Below are positions 1 through 8,892 of a stretch of DNA of 64,000 nt, piece after piece. Position 1 is the stretch's first letter; every line of letters starts with the position of its first letter. Under the pieces are notes generated by a model. The model did not search any database. It saw only the letters and a program-made list of their open reading frames with translations, and was not told where the DNA came from. The position numbers and the translations under genes were made by a program. The stretch comes from JAQAZP01 sp965531145 (GTDB lineage: Bacteria; Acidobacteriota; JAQAZP01): positions 1-64,000 of the forward strand of contig CBESOE010000002.1 of NCBI GenBank assembly GCA_965531145.1, written 5' to 3'.

Positions 1-17
1 CGGGCACGGGGGGCGCG

Positions 18-1775
18 GTGCACGGTACAGAAGCGAAGCAGAAACCGAAGCTGAAGACGGTGCGCTATGCCTTCCGCACCATCATCTGGCCCCGGCGCTG
101 GCTGGTGCTCCTCGGCATCGGGCTGATCCTGGTCAACCGCCTCTCCGGCCTGGTCCTTCCCGGGGCGAGCAAGTACCTGGTGGACAACGTGATTGGCAAC
201 TCGGACCTCGAACTGCTCAGGCTGCTGCTTGTCGCGGTGAGCGGCGCCATCCTGGTCCAGTCGGTCTCCTCCTTCTTTCTCACCCGCCTGCTCAGCGTGG
301 AGGCCCAGAACCTGATCTCCCAGCTGCGGGTCAAGGTCCAGCGGCAGGTCATCCACTTCCCGGTGCGCTATTTCGACAACCACAAGTCGGGTGAACTGAT
401 CTCGCGGATCATGTCCGACGTCGAGGGGGTCCGCAACCTGATCGGCACCGGCCTGGTTCAACTCTTCGGCGGCCTGCTCACCGCTGTGGTGGCCCTCGGC
501 CTGCTGCTCAGGATCAATGCCACCATGACCCTCTACGCGCTGGTGCCCATGGTGGTTTTCGGGGGAATCATGCTCAAGGCCTTTGGCTACATCCGGCCGA
601 TTTTCCGCCGCCGCCGGGTGATAAACGCCGAGGTCACCGGGCGTCTCAACGAGTCGCTGGGCGGCATCCGGGTGATCAAGGGGTTCAACGCCGAGCCGCA
701 GGAAATTCATACCTTTGAGCTGGGGGTGGATCGGCTGTTCCGTAACGTGAGGAAGTCGCTCACCGCCACCAGCCTGGTCTCCAGTTCGGCAACCCTGCTG
801 CTCGGTATCTCCGGGGCGGCGATCATGGGTCTGGGTGCGCAGATGATCATCCGTGGCCGGATGACCGTGGGTGATTTCTTTGCCTTCACCCTCTACCTCG
901 GTTTCCTGATCTCCCCGATCCTGCAGATGAGCAACATCGGCAGCCAGATCACCGACGCCTTTGCCGGCCTGGACCGCATGGAGGAGGTACTCAACCTGCC
1001 GCGTGAAGCCGATGACCCGGCGCGCACCGTCACCATCGGCCCCGTGGAGGGGAAAATCGTTTTCGAGAACGTCGTCTTCTCTTACGAGGAAGGCAAGGTG
1101 GTGATCGACGACATCAGTTTCGAGGCCCCGGCCGGTTCGGTCACTGCGCTGGTGGGCAGCTCCGGCTCGGGCAAGACCACCATCGCCGGGCTGGCGGCCT
1201 CTTTCATCCAGCCCGACCGCGGCGTGGTGCGGGTGGACGGAGTCGACCTGGGCACCGTGGTGCTCGACAGCTACCGCTCGCAGCTGGGGGTGGTGCTGCA
1301 GGACGACTTTCTTTTTGACGGCACCATCCGCGAGAACATCCTCTTCGCCGATCCCGGCGCCGACGAGCAGCGGGTGCAGGCCGCGGCGGCTGCGGCCCAC
1401 GTCAGCGAGTTCACCGACCGCTTCGAGGAGGGGCTGGAAACGGTGATCGGCGAGCGGGGGGTGAAGTTGTCCGGCGGCCAGCGGCAGCGGGTGGCCATTG
1501 CCCGGGCCATGCTGGCCGACCCGCGGGTGCTGGTCCTCGACGAGGCGACGTCGAGCCTCGATTCGGAGAGCGAAGTGCTGGTCCAGGACAGTTTCAAGCG
1601 CCTGCTGGCCGGCCGCACCACTTTTGTCATTGCCCACCGGTTGAGCACCATTCGCCGCGCTGACCAGATCCTGGTGGTGGAAAAGGGGAAGATCGCCGAG
1701 CGGGGCACCCACGCCGAACTGGTGGACGCCGGGGGCCGCTACCAGGAACTGCACGAGTTCCAGGGCCGGATCTGA
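18..1775 (+). CDS. ABC exporter half-transporter (MsbA/lipid or multidrug type)
   Basis: Fused membrane and ATPase protein of 585 aa, the normal length for an ABC half-exporter that works as a homodimer in the inner membrane. The N-terminal ~320 residues hold about six membrane segments. The ATPase domain has Walker A GSSGSGKTT (residues 380-388), signature LSGGQ (484-488) and Walker B VLVLDEATS with a D-loop SSLD. The start is a GTG 17 bases into the window after a G-rich stretch. The frame stays open upstream, so a slightly longer product cannot be excluded. The MsbA-like subfamily suggests lipid or drug export, but the substrate cannot be read from the sequence. Confidence 0.9.
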   Translation: MHGTEAKQKPKLKTVRYAFRTIIWPRRWLVLLGIGLILVNRLSGLVLPGASKYLVDNVIGNSDLELLRLLLVAVSGAILVQSVSSFFLTRLLSVEAQNLISQLRVKVQRQVIHFPVRYFDNHKSGELISRIMSDVEGVRNLIGTGLVQLFGGLLTAVVALGLLLRINATMTLYALVPMVVFGGIMLKAFGYIRPIFRRRRVINAEVTGRLNESLGGIRVIKGFNAEPQEIHTFELGVDRLFRNVRKSLTATSLVSSSATLLLGISGAAIMGLGAQMIIRGRMTVGDFFAFTLYLGFLISPILQMSNIGSQITDAFAGLDRMEEVLNLPREADDPARTVTIGPVEGKIVFENVVFSYEEGKVVIDDISFEAPAGSVTALVGSSGSGKTTIAGLAASFIQPDRGVVRVDGVDLGTVVLDSYRSQLGVVLQDDFLFDGTIRENILFADPGADEQRVQAAAAAAHVSEFTDRFEEGLETVIGERGVKLSGGQRQRVAIARAMLADPRVLVLDEATSSLDSESEVLVQDSFKRLLAGRTTFVIAHRLSTIRRADQILVVEKGKIAERGTHAELVDAGGRYQELHEFQGRI

Positions 1776-1881
1776 TGTCCCTTCAATCGGGCGCGATCTG
1801 CTGTTTTGCGGTATGCTATTACAATCTGGAACCGGAATTGCTGGAATGGCTTCACACTTTTCAAACAGAGGAGAGAATAGT

Positions 1882-2466
1882 ATGAAAAAACTAATTGTCC
1901 TGATCTTTGCCATCGTGCTCATTACATCCTGCACAACGGTGAAGAAAGTAAATGTCGACTATGCCCATGAATTTGATTTCACTCCGGTCAAGACCTTTCA
2001 GTATTTCGACTCCACGGACAGCAATTCCAAAAACCCGCTGATGGCCCAACGCATTGCCAACCAGTTTAAAAAGGAACTTCGCGAAGGCGGCCTCACCGAG
2101 GTGAGCGAGAACCCGGACATCTTCGTGACCTACCACATCACCAGCAAGGAGAACACCTCCTACAACACCACCTACACGGGCTACGGCGGGTACGGCGGCT
2201 ACGGCCCGGGCTGGGGCGGCTGGGGGGGAGGCTACTATGGCGGCTACGGTTCGACCATGGGGTCATCCATGACCTACGCCACAACCTACACCGAGGGGAC
2301 CTTGATCCTCGATGCCTATGAGCCGGAAACCAAGAATCTCGTCTGGCGCGGGACCGGTACCGTGACGGTCAGCGACAAGCCGGAGAAGCAGCTCAAGCAG
2401 GTGGATGCCATCTTCACCAAGATCGGCAGCCGCTGGGACAAGATCCTGAAAGGCCAGGGCAAGTAG
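1882..2466 (+). CDS. DUF4136 lipoprotein with Gly/Tyr-rich segment
   Basis: A 194-aa outer-membrane or periplasmic lipoprotein. The start ATG follows the Shine-Dalgarno sequence GAGGAGA. The signal peptide (MKKLIVLIFAIV) ends in lipobox ITSC, with the Cys near residue 17. The body matches the DUF4136 pattern (YAHEFDF..VKTFQYF, then FKKELREGGLTEVSENPDIFVTYH). A low-complexity stretch rich in GGYG and GWGG follows at about residues 93-120, then the usual DUF4136 end (A.TEGTLILDAYEPETKNLVWRGTG). An upstream in-frame ATG at 1813 lacks a ribosome site and would hide the signal peptide. The function of the family is unknown. A strong terminator follows, so it is probably monocistronic. Confidence 0.85.
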   Translation: MKKLIVLIFAIVLITSCTTVKKVNVDYAHEFDFTPVKTFQYFDSTDSNSKNPLMAQRIANQFKKELREGGLTEVSENPDIFVTYHITSKENTSYNTTYTGYGGYGGYGPGWGGWGGGYYGGYGSTMGSSMTYATTYTEGTLILDAYEPETKNLVWRGTGTVTVSDKPEKQLKQVDAIFTKIGSRWDKILKGQGK

Positions 2467-2505
2467 GCCACACCAGCGTGAACAACTCGCACCCTGTCTC
2501 GCCCT

Positions 2506-2541
2506 GCAACGGGTGAAACTGTTCACCCGTTGCCAGCTTTT
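2506..2541 (+). terminator. Rho-independent terminator after DUF4136 gene
   Basis: A perfect 12-bp stem (GCAACGGGTGAA at 2506-2517 with its complement at 2522-2533) and a 4-base loop are followed by CAGCTTTT. It lies 39 bp past the stop codon. Confidence 0.75.
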
Positions 2542-2564
2542 CCCTTCAGGGGCACCGCTCCCGC

Positions 2565-2593
2565 TTGACCCGGGATTGCCCTTTCCCTATGCT
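2565..2593 (+). promoter_or_regulatory. Sigma-70-type promoter for DHOD-like/YpdA genes
   Basis: TTGACC (2565-2570), a 17-base spacer and TATGCT (2588-2593). The predicted transcript starts near 2600, about 70 bases before the DHOD-like start codon. Confidence 0.55.
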
Positions 2594-2669
2594 GAATATT
2601 CGTTTTTTCGGCGGGAGCGGTGTGCACGCTTCCCGGCGGTCTCATAATTGCTGGAAGGAGAAGTTCGAC

Positions 2670-3656
2670 ATGGCCGACCTGAGCACGACCTACATGGGCA
2701 TCAAGCTGGCCAACCCGATTGTGGTTGGCGCCTGTTCCCTTTCCAAGAACGTTGACGCGGTAAAGAAGCTCGAGGAGGCCGGTGCCGGTGCGCTGGTGTT
2801 CAAGTCGCTCTTCGAGGAACAGATCCAGATCGAGCGGCGGGCCTTTGATGACGAGATGGACCAGTTCGGCAACACCTTTGCCGAAGCGGTATCCCTCTTT
2901 CCCGCGGTGGATCACGGCGGGCCCAAGGAATACCTCTTCTGGATCAAGGAATCACGCAAGGCGGTAAAGATGCCGCTGATCGCCAGCCTCAATGCGGTGG
3001 AGAACCAGACCTGGGTGGAGTGGGCCAAACAGCTGGCCGACACCGGCATCGAAGGCCTGGAACTTAACTTCTACTCCCCGCCCCTGGACACCGCGGTCAC
3101 CGCAGCCGACATCGAGGAAAGCGAACTGGAAGTGCTCTCTTCGGTGGTCGAGGCGGTGAAGATCCCGGTGGCGGTGAAGCTCCACCCGCACTACACCAGC
3201 CTGATGAACGTGGCCTCCCGTTTCACCGATGCCGGGGCCAAGGCCCTGGTCCTCTTCAACCGGCTGTTCGAGCCCGACATCGATGTGGAGGCCGAGACCC
3301 AGCGGATCGCCCCCGCGTTGAGCCGGCCGGGTGACACCCTGCACACCGTTCGCTGGGCCGCCCTGTTGGCCGGCCGGGTGGAAACCGACATCATCGGTTC
3401 CGGCGGTGTGGGCAGCGGCCGCGACGCGGCGAAGATGATTCTTGCCGGCGCCCGGGCAACACAGGTGGTGTCCACGCTCTACCGCCACGGTATGGACGGT
3501 CTGGGGGGGATCATCGGCGAACTGGGCGCCTGGATGGACGAGCACGGCCACGCCGACATCGAATCCTTCCGCGGCAAGCTGGCCCAGGAGCAACTGAGCG
3601 ACCCCTGGCACTACACCCGGGGGCAGTACATCAAGGGCATCCTCGGCTTCGATTAA
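2670..3656 (+). CDS. Dihydroorotate dehydrogenase-like FMN protein
   Basis: A 328-aa TIM-barrel flavoprotein of the dihydroorotate dehydrogenase-like family. It opens MADLSTTYMGIKLANPIVVG, typical of PyrD-like proteins, and has the FMN-phosphate region IGSGGVGSGRDAAKMILAGA near residues 250-270. ATG 2670 is chosen because GGAAGGAG ends 9 bases upstream; the open frame before it has no ribosome site. Proteins of this subgroup often sit outside pyrimidine operons and may act on other substrates, so true DHOD activity is uncertain. The next gene, 72 bp downstream on the same strand, encodes an FAD oxidoreductase, so the two may be co-transcribed redox enzymes. Confidence 0.8.
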   Translation: MADLSTTYMGIKLANPIVVGACSLSKNVDAVKKLEEAGAGALVFKSLFEEQIQIERRAFDDEMDQFGNTFAEAVSLFPAVDHGGPKEYLFWIKESRKAVKMPLIASLNAVENQTWVEWAKQLADTGIEGLELNFYSPPLDTAVTAADIEESELEVLSSVVEAVKIPVAVKLHPHYTSLMNVASRFTDAGAKALVLFNRLFEPDIDVEAETQRIAPALSRPGDTLHTVRWAALLAGRVETDIIGSGGVGSGRDAAKMILAGARATQVVSTLYRHGMDGLGGIIGELGAWMDEHGHADIESFRGKLAQEQLSDPWHYTRGQYIKGILGFD

Positions 3657-3728
3657 TCCCATTGAGCAATCAGGTGAAGGACCCTGCGCACCGCGCGCAG
3701 GGATCTCCCTGTCCGGAGTGAACAGCAG

Positions 3729-4727
3729 ATGAAGAGCGCTGCCGATCAGGAGAAAGTGGACGTACTTGTCATCGGTGCCGGGCCCATCGGCCTGGCCTGC
3801 GGGGTGGAGGCGAAACGGCGGGGGCTCAGCTGCCGGGTGGTGGAAAAGGGCTGCCTGGTCAATTCGATCTACAATTATCCCGTGAACATGACCTTCTTCT
3901 CCACCGCTGACCGGCTGGAGATCGGCGATGTCCCATTTATCTCCCACGGTGACAAGCCCAACCGTCGTGAAGCGCTGAACTACTACCGCCGGGTGGCCCA
4001 GGCCTGGGAACTGGACGTGCGGACCTACGAACAGGTGCAGTCGCTGGACGGTGAGGCGGGAGATTTCCAGGTGGTCACCGACCGCCAGACCCACCGAGCC
4101 CGCACCGTGGTCGCCGCCACCGGATACTACGACACCCCCAAGCTGATGAACGTCCCCGGCGAGGACCAGCCCAAGGTCAAGCACTACTACGATGAACCGC
4201 ACTGCTACGCCTACCAGGACGTGGTGGTGATCGGCGGGGGCAACTCGGCGGTGGACGTGGCCCTGGAAACCCACCGTTGCGGCGCCCGGGTGACCCTGGT
4301 GGTGCAGGAGCCGGGGTTCAAGAAGGGGGTCAAATACTGGGTCCTGCCCGATATCGAGAACCGCATCAAGGAAGGCGAGATCACGGCCCACTTCGAATCG
4401 GTGGTGGAGCGGGTGGGGGAGCGCGATATCACCCTGCGCACCCCTGACGGCCCGAAGACCGTGGCCAACGATTTCGTGCTGGCCATGACCGGCTACGTGC
4501 CCGACTACTCGCTGCTGGAAAAACTGGGCGTTGCCGTGGGTGACGACCAGTACCGCAGCCCGTCCTTTGACGAAGAATCATTCGAGTCCAACCGGGCCGG
4601 CCTCTTCCTCGCCGGCGTGGTCTGCGGCGGGATGGAGACCTCCAGGTGGTTCATCGAGAACTCCCGCGAACACCCCGGCCGCATATTTGACCGCATCGCC
4701 GCACACCACCTCAATGGCCGGAACTGA
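3729..4727 (+). CDS. YpdA-like FAD/NAD(P) disulfide reductase
   Basis: A 332-aa soluble flavoprotein resembling YpdA, the bacillithiol-disulfide reductase of Firmicutes. The N-terminal FAD-binding motif is VIGAGPIGLACG, followed by the YpdA hallmark block IYNYPVNMTFFSTADRLEIG. A second dinucleotide motif VIGGGNSAVDVALE sits near residue 163. No CxxC redox pair of the thioredoxin-reductase type is visible, consistent with YpdA. The C-terminal GVVCGGM segment closes the FAD domain. A hairpin (3682-3702) lies in the gap after the DHOD-like gene, and a terminator follows the stop. Whether this organism makes bacillithiol cannot be seen here. Confidence 0.82.
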   Translation: MKSAADQEKVDVLVIGAGPIGLACGVEAKRRGLSCRVVEKGCLVNSIYNYPVNMTFFSTADRLEIGDVPFISHGDKPNRREALNYYRRVAQAWELDVRTYEQVQSLDGEAGDFQVVTDRQTHRARTVVAATGYYDTPKLMNVPGEDQPKVKHYYDEPHCYAYQDVVVIGGGNSAVDVALETHRCGARVTLVVQEPGFKKGVKYWVLPDIENRIKEGEITAHFESVVERVGERDITLRTPDGPKTVANDFVLAMTGYVPDYSLLEKLGVAVGDDQYRSPSFDEESFESNRAGLFLAGVVCGGMETSRWFIENSREHPGRIFDRIAAHHLNGRN

Positions 4728-4757
4728 CTCCCCGGTTCATCATCTCAGACAGTACAG

Positions 4758-4784
4758 CAAAGCCCCTCCATCGGAGGGGCTTTG
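4758..4784. terminator. Bidirectional terminator between convergent genes
   Basis: A perfect 12-bp stem CAAAGCCCCTCC / GGAGGGGCTTTG with a 3-base loop lies between the ends of the YpdA-like gene (+) and the deiminase gene (-). The T-runs are short and lie inside the stem. Confidence 0.7.
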
Positions 4785-4803
4785 TAATATATCAAGCGTT
4801 GGA

Positions 4804-6564
4804 TCAGGGGGTGTAGCCGGTAATACTGCACGTGTCACTGGCCGCGGCGCCGGCCGGCGGGTAGGGCGGTTGGTTGTAGGGCGCCGGGGTGACGTCCATG
4901 CCGTGCAGGGTGAAGACGCTGGTGCCCACCAGGCCGGATACGGCGGGCAGGGCCTGGTTCCAGCCGGTGACATAGCTGGCTCCGGGGTCGATGTTGGTGT
5001 ATCCGGCCCGCCAGGAGCCGATGGAGCCGCCGCCGGCCAGGTCGATGTTGATCCGCCCGGCAATGCGGCGGGTCAGTTCGGCCCGGGGGTTGTCCAGCCG
5101 GATGTAGAAGGCGCTGGTGAAGGGCAGGGTGCCGCTGGATGGCGTGCAGCTGATCTCCACCATCAGGTCCGATGGCAGCATGGTGAATGAATAGAACCCG
5201 GCCGGTGCGGTGCGGGGCAGGGTCTCGCTGCGACCCGAGTTGTCGGCGGCGGCAAGGTAGTATTCCACGGTCTGGCCCGGGGACTGGCCCGGGATGTCCA
5301 CTTCGTAGGTGTCGGTGGAACCGGTGGGGGAGAGGGTGAGCCAGCTCCAGGTCGGACTGCCATTCAAGCGCCAGTAGACCCGCAGCTCGCCGGCAACCAG
5401 TCCGGTTTCGCTGCGGTCGTCGATCATGGCGGTGATCGTGTGGCCGGCGGCCTGGGGGACTTCAGCATCCAGCCGGCGGTGGGTGATCCGCAGCATCTCA
5501 GGGTCGAAGACGGCCCGGGTGCGGCAGTGCAGGGCGTCGTAGTAATACCAGCTGCCCCAGGGGAAGCCGATGACCTCGTAGCCCGGCATGGCCGCCTGGA
5601 AGGTGGCGATGGCCTGGGCGTCGCCAGGGATGTTGAACTGGGGCACCAGCACCTTTTTGTTGAGGATCAGCGAGTTGGTGTAGGCGGCGATATTGCCGCC
5701 GGAATAGGTCGGGCAGTCGATACGCACGATGGTGTAGGGCCGGCCGTAGCAGTTGGTGGCCAAGGCCAGCTGTGCCAGGTTGGTCTCGATGCGGTCATAC
5801 TCCTCGTGCCAGGTAGGGGGGAGCTTGACCAGCAGGGTCTCCTCGTCCAGTGGTTTCATCCAGCAGTCGATGTGCTGGATGCCGTGGTCTTCGGTGCTGT
5901 CCACCACCTGGTAGCTGGTGATCCCCGCCCAGTCGGAGAGCAGGGTGCGGAACTGCGCTTCGGTCCAGAGCTGGTTGTTCTCCCCCACCATGGCGCAGGT
6001 GGAGAAGCCGGTGTGGTGTCCGTCCACCAGGAAGTTGCCGCCGGTGAGATAGGCGGGGAACTCGTGCAAATTAGCGCCGAAGTATGTGGCCACGTCGGCG
6101 TTCACCCCATCATCACCCGCATACCCACCGGGCGAATTGATCGGCACGCAGGCATTGCTCACCCAGGGGTAGCCCTCGAAGATCGGGTCGAGGATGCCCC
6201 AGTCGCCATTGCCATCGAACACCTGGTGCGGGCCCCAGTCCCGGGGCCAGTGTGAACCAACACTGGTCTGGATGTATTCCACCTGGGCCGGGTCGATGCC
6301 CCAGGAGTTGAAGGTGCTGCGGGCCGAGTTCTCTGCGCCGCTGCCATTGACCAGCACGTAGAGCAGGTCGTCCTCGGCCAGCTCCAGCACCAGGGCCTGG
6401 GGGATGCCCAGGGGCCAGCTGATCAGTGTGCCCAGGACCGGTTCCCACTCGGCGATCACCCGCACCGGCGGTGTGGGTTGTGCGGAGGCCGGCAGGGCAG
6501 TGGCAACCAGAATGACGATGGTCAGCAGGGCGGTGGTCGAGAGTGTGTGGAACGTGCGTTGCAT
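4804..6564 (-). CDS. Secreted peptidylarginine deiminase-like enzyme (PPAD/agmatine deiminase fold)
   Basis: A 586-aa secreted guanidino-group hydrolase. The start ATG follows GGAGG with good spacing and opens an Sec signal peptide cleaved after ALPASA. Catalytic positions of the Porphyromonas-type family are all visible: D109 in RDWGP, H231 and D233 in QHIDCW, N297 in TNSLILN, and the nucleophile C347 in ALHCRTR. The core (to about 380) is followed by ~200 residues of beta-rich, Ig-like sequence, a layout resembling PPAD. Predicted activity is conversion of arginine or agmatine guanidino groups to citrulline/carbamoyl products. The extracytoplasmic location favours a protein or peptide substrate over cytoplasmic polyamine synthesis. 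It stands alone, with no polyamine genes near it. Confidence 0.8.
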   Translation of the reverse strand: MQRTFHTLSTTALLTIVILVATALPASAQPTPPVRVIAEWEPVLGTLISWPLGIPQALVLELAEDDLLYVLVNGSGAENSARSTFNSWGIDPAQVEYIQTSVGSHWPRDWGPHQVFDGNGDWGILDPIFEGYPWVSNACVPINSPGGYAGDDGVNADVATYFGANLHEFPAYLTGGNFLVDGHHTGFSTCAMVGENNQLWTEAQFRTLLSDWAGITSYQVVDSTEDHGIQHIDCWMKPLDEETLLVKLPPTWHEEYDRIETNLAQLALATNCYGRPYTIVRIDCPTYSGGNIAAYTNSLILNKKVLVPQFNIPGDAQAIATFQAAMPGYEVIGFPWGSWYYYDALHCRTRAVFDPEMLRITHRRLDAEVPQAAGHTITAMIDDRSETGLVAGELRVYWRLNGSPTWSWLTLSPTGSTDTYEVDIPGQSPGQTVEYYLAAADNSGRSETLPRTAPAGFYSFTMLPSDLMVEISCTPSSGTLPFTSAFYIRLDNPRAELTRRIAGRINIDLAGGGSIGSWRAGYTNIDPGASYVTGWNQALPAVSGLVGTSVFTLHGMDVTPAPYNQPPYPPAGAAASDTCSITGYTP

Positions 6565-6676
6565 CTGGCCTCCAATGGCAATAGGAAAACCGGGTCGGTT
6601 CAGACCCGACAGGAAGTCTGCACTGAATATACGGCCAGCCGGGCGTTTTATCAAGATAACGAAGTTTGAATATTTC

Positions 6677-6957
6677 TTGAAGTGTAAAACATTGTACCGA
6701 TTCCGCGACTACATCAACGAGCACTTCGAATTCCACGAGACCGACGGCCTGATCACCTGTATTCTCATCGGCGCCATGGCCATCGCCTCGGCGGGCTGCT
6801 CAAGCCGATGGTGGTGATCAACATCATCGCCTGCGTCTGCTTTCTACTGGTGCTTTTCGCCCCGTTGGGCCTGCTGCTGGCTGCGGCTGGTGATCTGATC
6901 ATGGGGCTGGTCTTCCTGCGCCAGGCCGGTGCGGACGACAAACCAGAGTTCGTCTGA
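6677..6957 (+). pseudogene. Frameshifted small two-TM membrane protein
   Basis: Two overlapping frames join into one plausible ~93-aa membrane protein. The first part reads RFRDYINEHFEFHETDGLI then a hydrophobic segment to about 6800. The second, in another frame, reads GLLKPMVVINIIACVCFLLV and a further hydrophobic segment, ending DDKPEFV at 6957. Adding one G to the G-run near 6799-6802 would restore a continuous frame. Only TTG start codons (6677 or 6692) are available and no clear ribosome site is seen. It may be a decayed gene or a single-base assembly error. The family is not recognised. Confidence 0.45.
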
Positions 6958-6965
6958 GCGCCGGA

Positions 6966-8798
6966 TCAATCCCTGTCCCGGGACAGATCCGGCAACCCGG
7001 CAGGCTTGAGCCGCAGTATTCCGCGGGTGTGGAACTCGGCAGCCAGCCGGGCGGTGCGGCCCGGATCCGCTGTTTCCCCCACACTTTTTCCGCCGGCCAG
7101 CAGCTTGAGCGTCTCAAATCCTTCCACATCCAGCGGCATCCGTTCACCCTGGTGGTCCACCATGGCCCGGCCCGAGGACGGGTCCCGGGCAACCCTGGTT
7201 CCCGGGGTCTGGACCAGCCGGTGTTCCGGCAGGATCAGCCGGTGGATTCCGGCGGCAAAGCGGCGGTGGTCGGCCGGCGCTACTGCCCAGGGATCGCGGT
7301 GAAAGCTCAGTTTCGAGACCAGGTAGAAGTGCAGCGACTCGTCGTGGGGCTGCTCCAGTTCCCAGCGCTTGAGTACACCGGCGGCATGCTGCACCTCCGG
7401 GTGGCCGTCGGCGGGCAGGTCGATGATCCGCACACCGAAGTCTTCCGGCCGCTGGTAAACGTCGCTGGCCGGTTCCAACCGGAAGGTGTTGGCCAGCAGG
7501 CGCTGGGGCAGGCCCCGGGGCGGCACTCCCTGGCTGGCCAGCGTCTCGTCCACGTCGCGGAAGAAGGCCGCCTGCTCCAACAGGTCTTGGGCAGTCTCCC
7601 CGGGGAAGTTGACGATGCACTGCACCCGCAGTGAGAGGCCGGCCAGCACCGCGTCCACCACCACCTGTCGCATCTCCTCCGGGTCGGTATGCTTGCCCAT
7701 CAGCTGCAGCATCCGTTGGGAGCCGTGCTCGGCGCCGAGGAACAGCCGGCTGAACCCGGCGCGGCGCATCAGATCGAGCAGGGGGCGGGGGAGCCGGGCC
7801 CCCTGGATGAAGGCGAAGGAGAAGGCGGTCTCGGGCAGTTGGTCGATCACCAGGGTGCAGAACCGCTCCAGCCAGCGGGCCGAGAAGTTGACCAGGCTGT
7901 CGCAGCAGTAGAAGAGCGAGATGCCCCAGCTGTCGCGTAGCTGCTTCATCTCCTGCACCACCGATTCCGGACTGCGGGAGCGGAAACGCCCCCAGAGCTT
8001 CTGCTCGGTGCAGAAGACGCAGCGGTTGACACAGCCGCGGGAGAAGGAGATGGGCAGGCCCTCGAAACCACGTTGCAGGTAGTCGCTCAGGTTGCCGCCG
8101 GGCCAGGGGAAGCCGGTGTAGTCGGGACGGGGGAGCTGGTCCGGGTCGGCCGGTGGTCGTGGGGTGTAGCTGATCTTGCCATCACGGATCACAGCCGCTC
8201 CGGTAACCTCCTCGCCCTTGCCGGCGCGGACCAGCTCGGCGGCGGTCAGTTCACCCTCGCCCACCACACAGACATCGGCCAGGCCGTTGCCCAGCAGCAG
8301 GGCCCGCACCGGCTCGTCGAATACCCCGGGGCCGCCAAAGATCAGCCGCACCCGCGGATCGAGGTTGCGAACCGCCCGGGCGGCGAGCATGGTGGGCCAG
8401 AGGTTGCTGACAAAGGTGGAGAACCAGACTTCTGTTGCCCCGCCGTCGAGGATTCGCTTCATCGCTTCACCGGTCCAGCAGAGCGCTTCCTCCACGTCCT
8501 TCAGCGCTCGGGGATCCCGCCGGCCCAGGGCCTCCAGCCCTTCGCGATTGTCGAACACCGAGTGAAAGACTAGGTCGGCGTCGGTGCTGCCGAGGAAGTT
8601 CACCGTCTTCGGGTCGCCGCTCCAGGCGTGGTGGTGCAGCCGGGAGTAGAGCTCGAAGTTGCCCGCACTCAACTCCAGGTCCAGGTCGTGCACGGTCACC
8701 TCGGCCCCCGCCTGCCGCAGGGCGCCATTGATACAGGCCAGGCCCAGGGGGACGCTCTTGTTGGTGTAGGTAGGCAGGATGACCAGGGCGATGGACAT
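6966..8798 (-). CDS. B12-binding-domain-type radical SAM protein
   Basis: A 610-aa protein with an N-terminal B12-binding-like Rossmann domain (residues ~1-140, PLGLACINGALRQAGAEVTV) and a radical SAM core whose [4Fe-4S] cysteines are C256, C260 and C263 (RGCVNRCVFC). The N-terminal domain lacks the DxHxxG cobalamin-ligand motif, so cobalamin may bind base-off or not at all. Members of this class methylate or rearrange unactivated carbons in lipids, cofactors or peptides; the substrate is unknown. The chosen ATG (MSIALVILPTY) begins the conserved fold. It is the last gene of the operon that starts at the M1-like protein, 94 bp downstream of rlmH. Confidence 0.82.
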   Translation of the reverse strand: MSIALVILPTYTNKSVPLGLACINGALRQAGAEVTVHDLDLELSAGNFELYSRLHHHAWSGDPKTVNFLGSTDADLVFHSVFDNREGLEALGRRDPRALKDVEEALCWTGEAMKRILDGGATEVWFSTFVSNLWPTMLAARAVRNLDPRVRLIFGGPGVFDEPVRALLLGNGLADVCVVGEGELTAAELVRAGKGEEVTGAAVIRDGKISYTPRPPADPDQLPRPDYTGFPWPGGNLSDYLQRGFEGLPISFSRGCVNRCVFCTEQKLWGRFRSRSPESVVQEMKQLRDSWGISLFYCCDSLVNFSARWLERFCTLVIDQLPETAFSFAFIQGARLPRPLLDLMRRAGFSRLFLGAEHGSQRMLQLMGKHTDPEEMRQVVVDAVLAGLSLRVQCIVNFPGETAQDLLEQAAFFRDVDETLASQGVPPRGLPQRLLANTFRLEPASDVYQRPEDFGVRIIDLPADGHPEVQHAAGVLKRWELEQPHDESLHFYLVSKLSFHRDPWAVAPADHRRFAAGIHRLILPEHRLVQTPGTRVARDPSSGRAMVDHQGERMPLDVEGFETLKLLAGGKSVGETADPGRTARLAAEFHTRGILRLKPAGLPDLSRDRD

Positions 8799-8892
8799 AT
8801 GGTTGTCTGCTCCTATCCTTTGGCTGCCGAGCCCACGGCCCTGGTAAAGGCCGCGGCATGGGACATGTCTTCGGCTGTCATGCAGCGGATCT

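Noticed and set aside
3682..3702. Hairpin CCCTGCGC/GCGCAGGG between the DHOD-like and YpdA-like genes as a terminator
   Set aside because: The stem is only 8 bp and no T-run follows; it is noted as a possible attenuator only.
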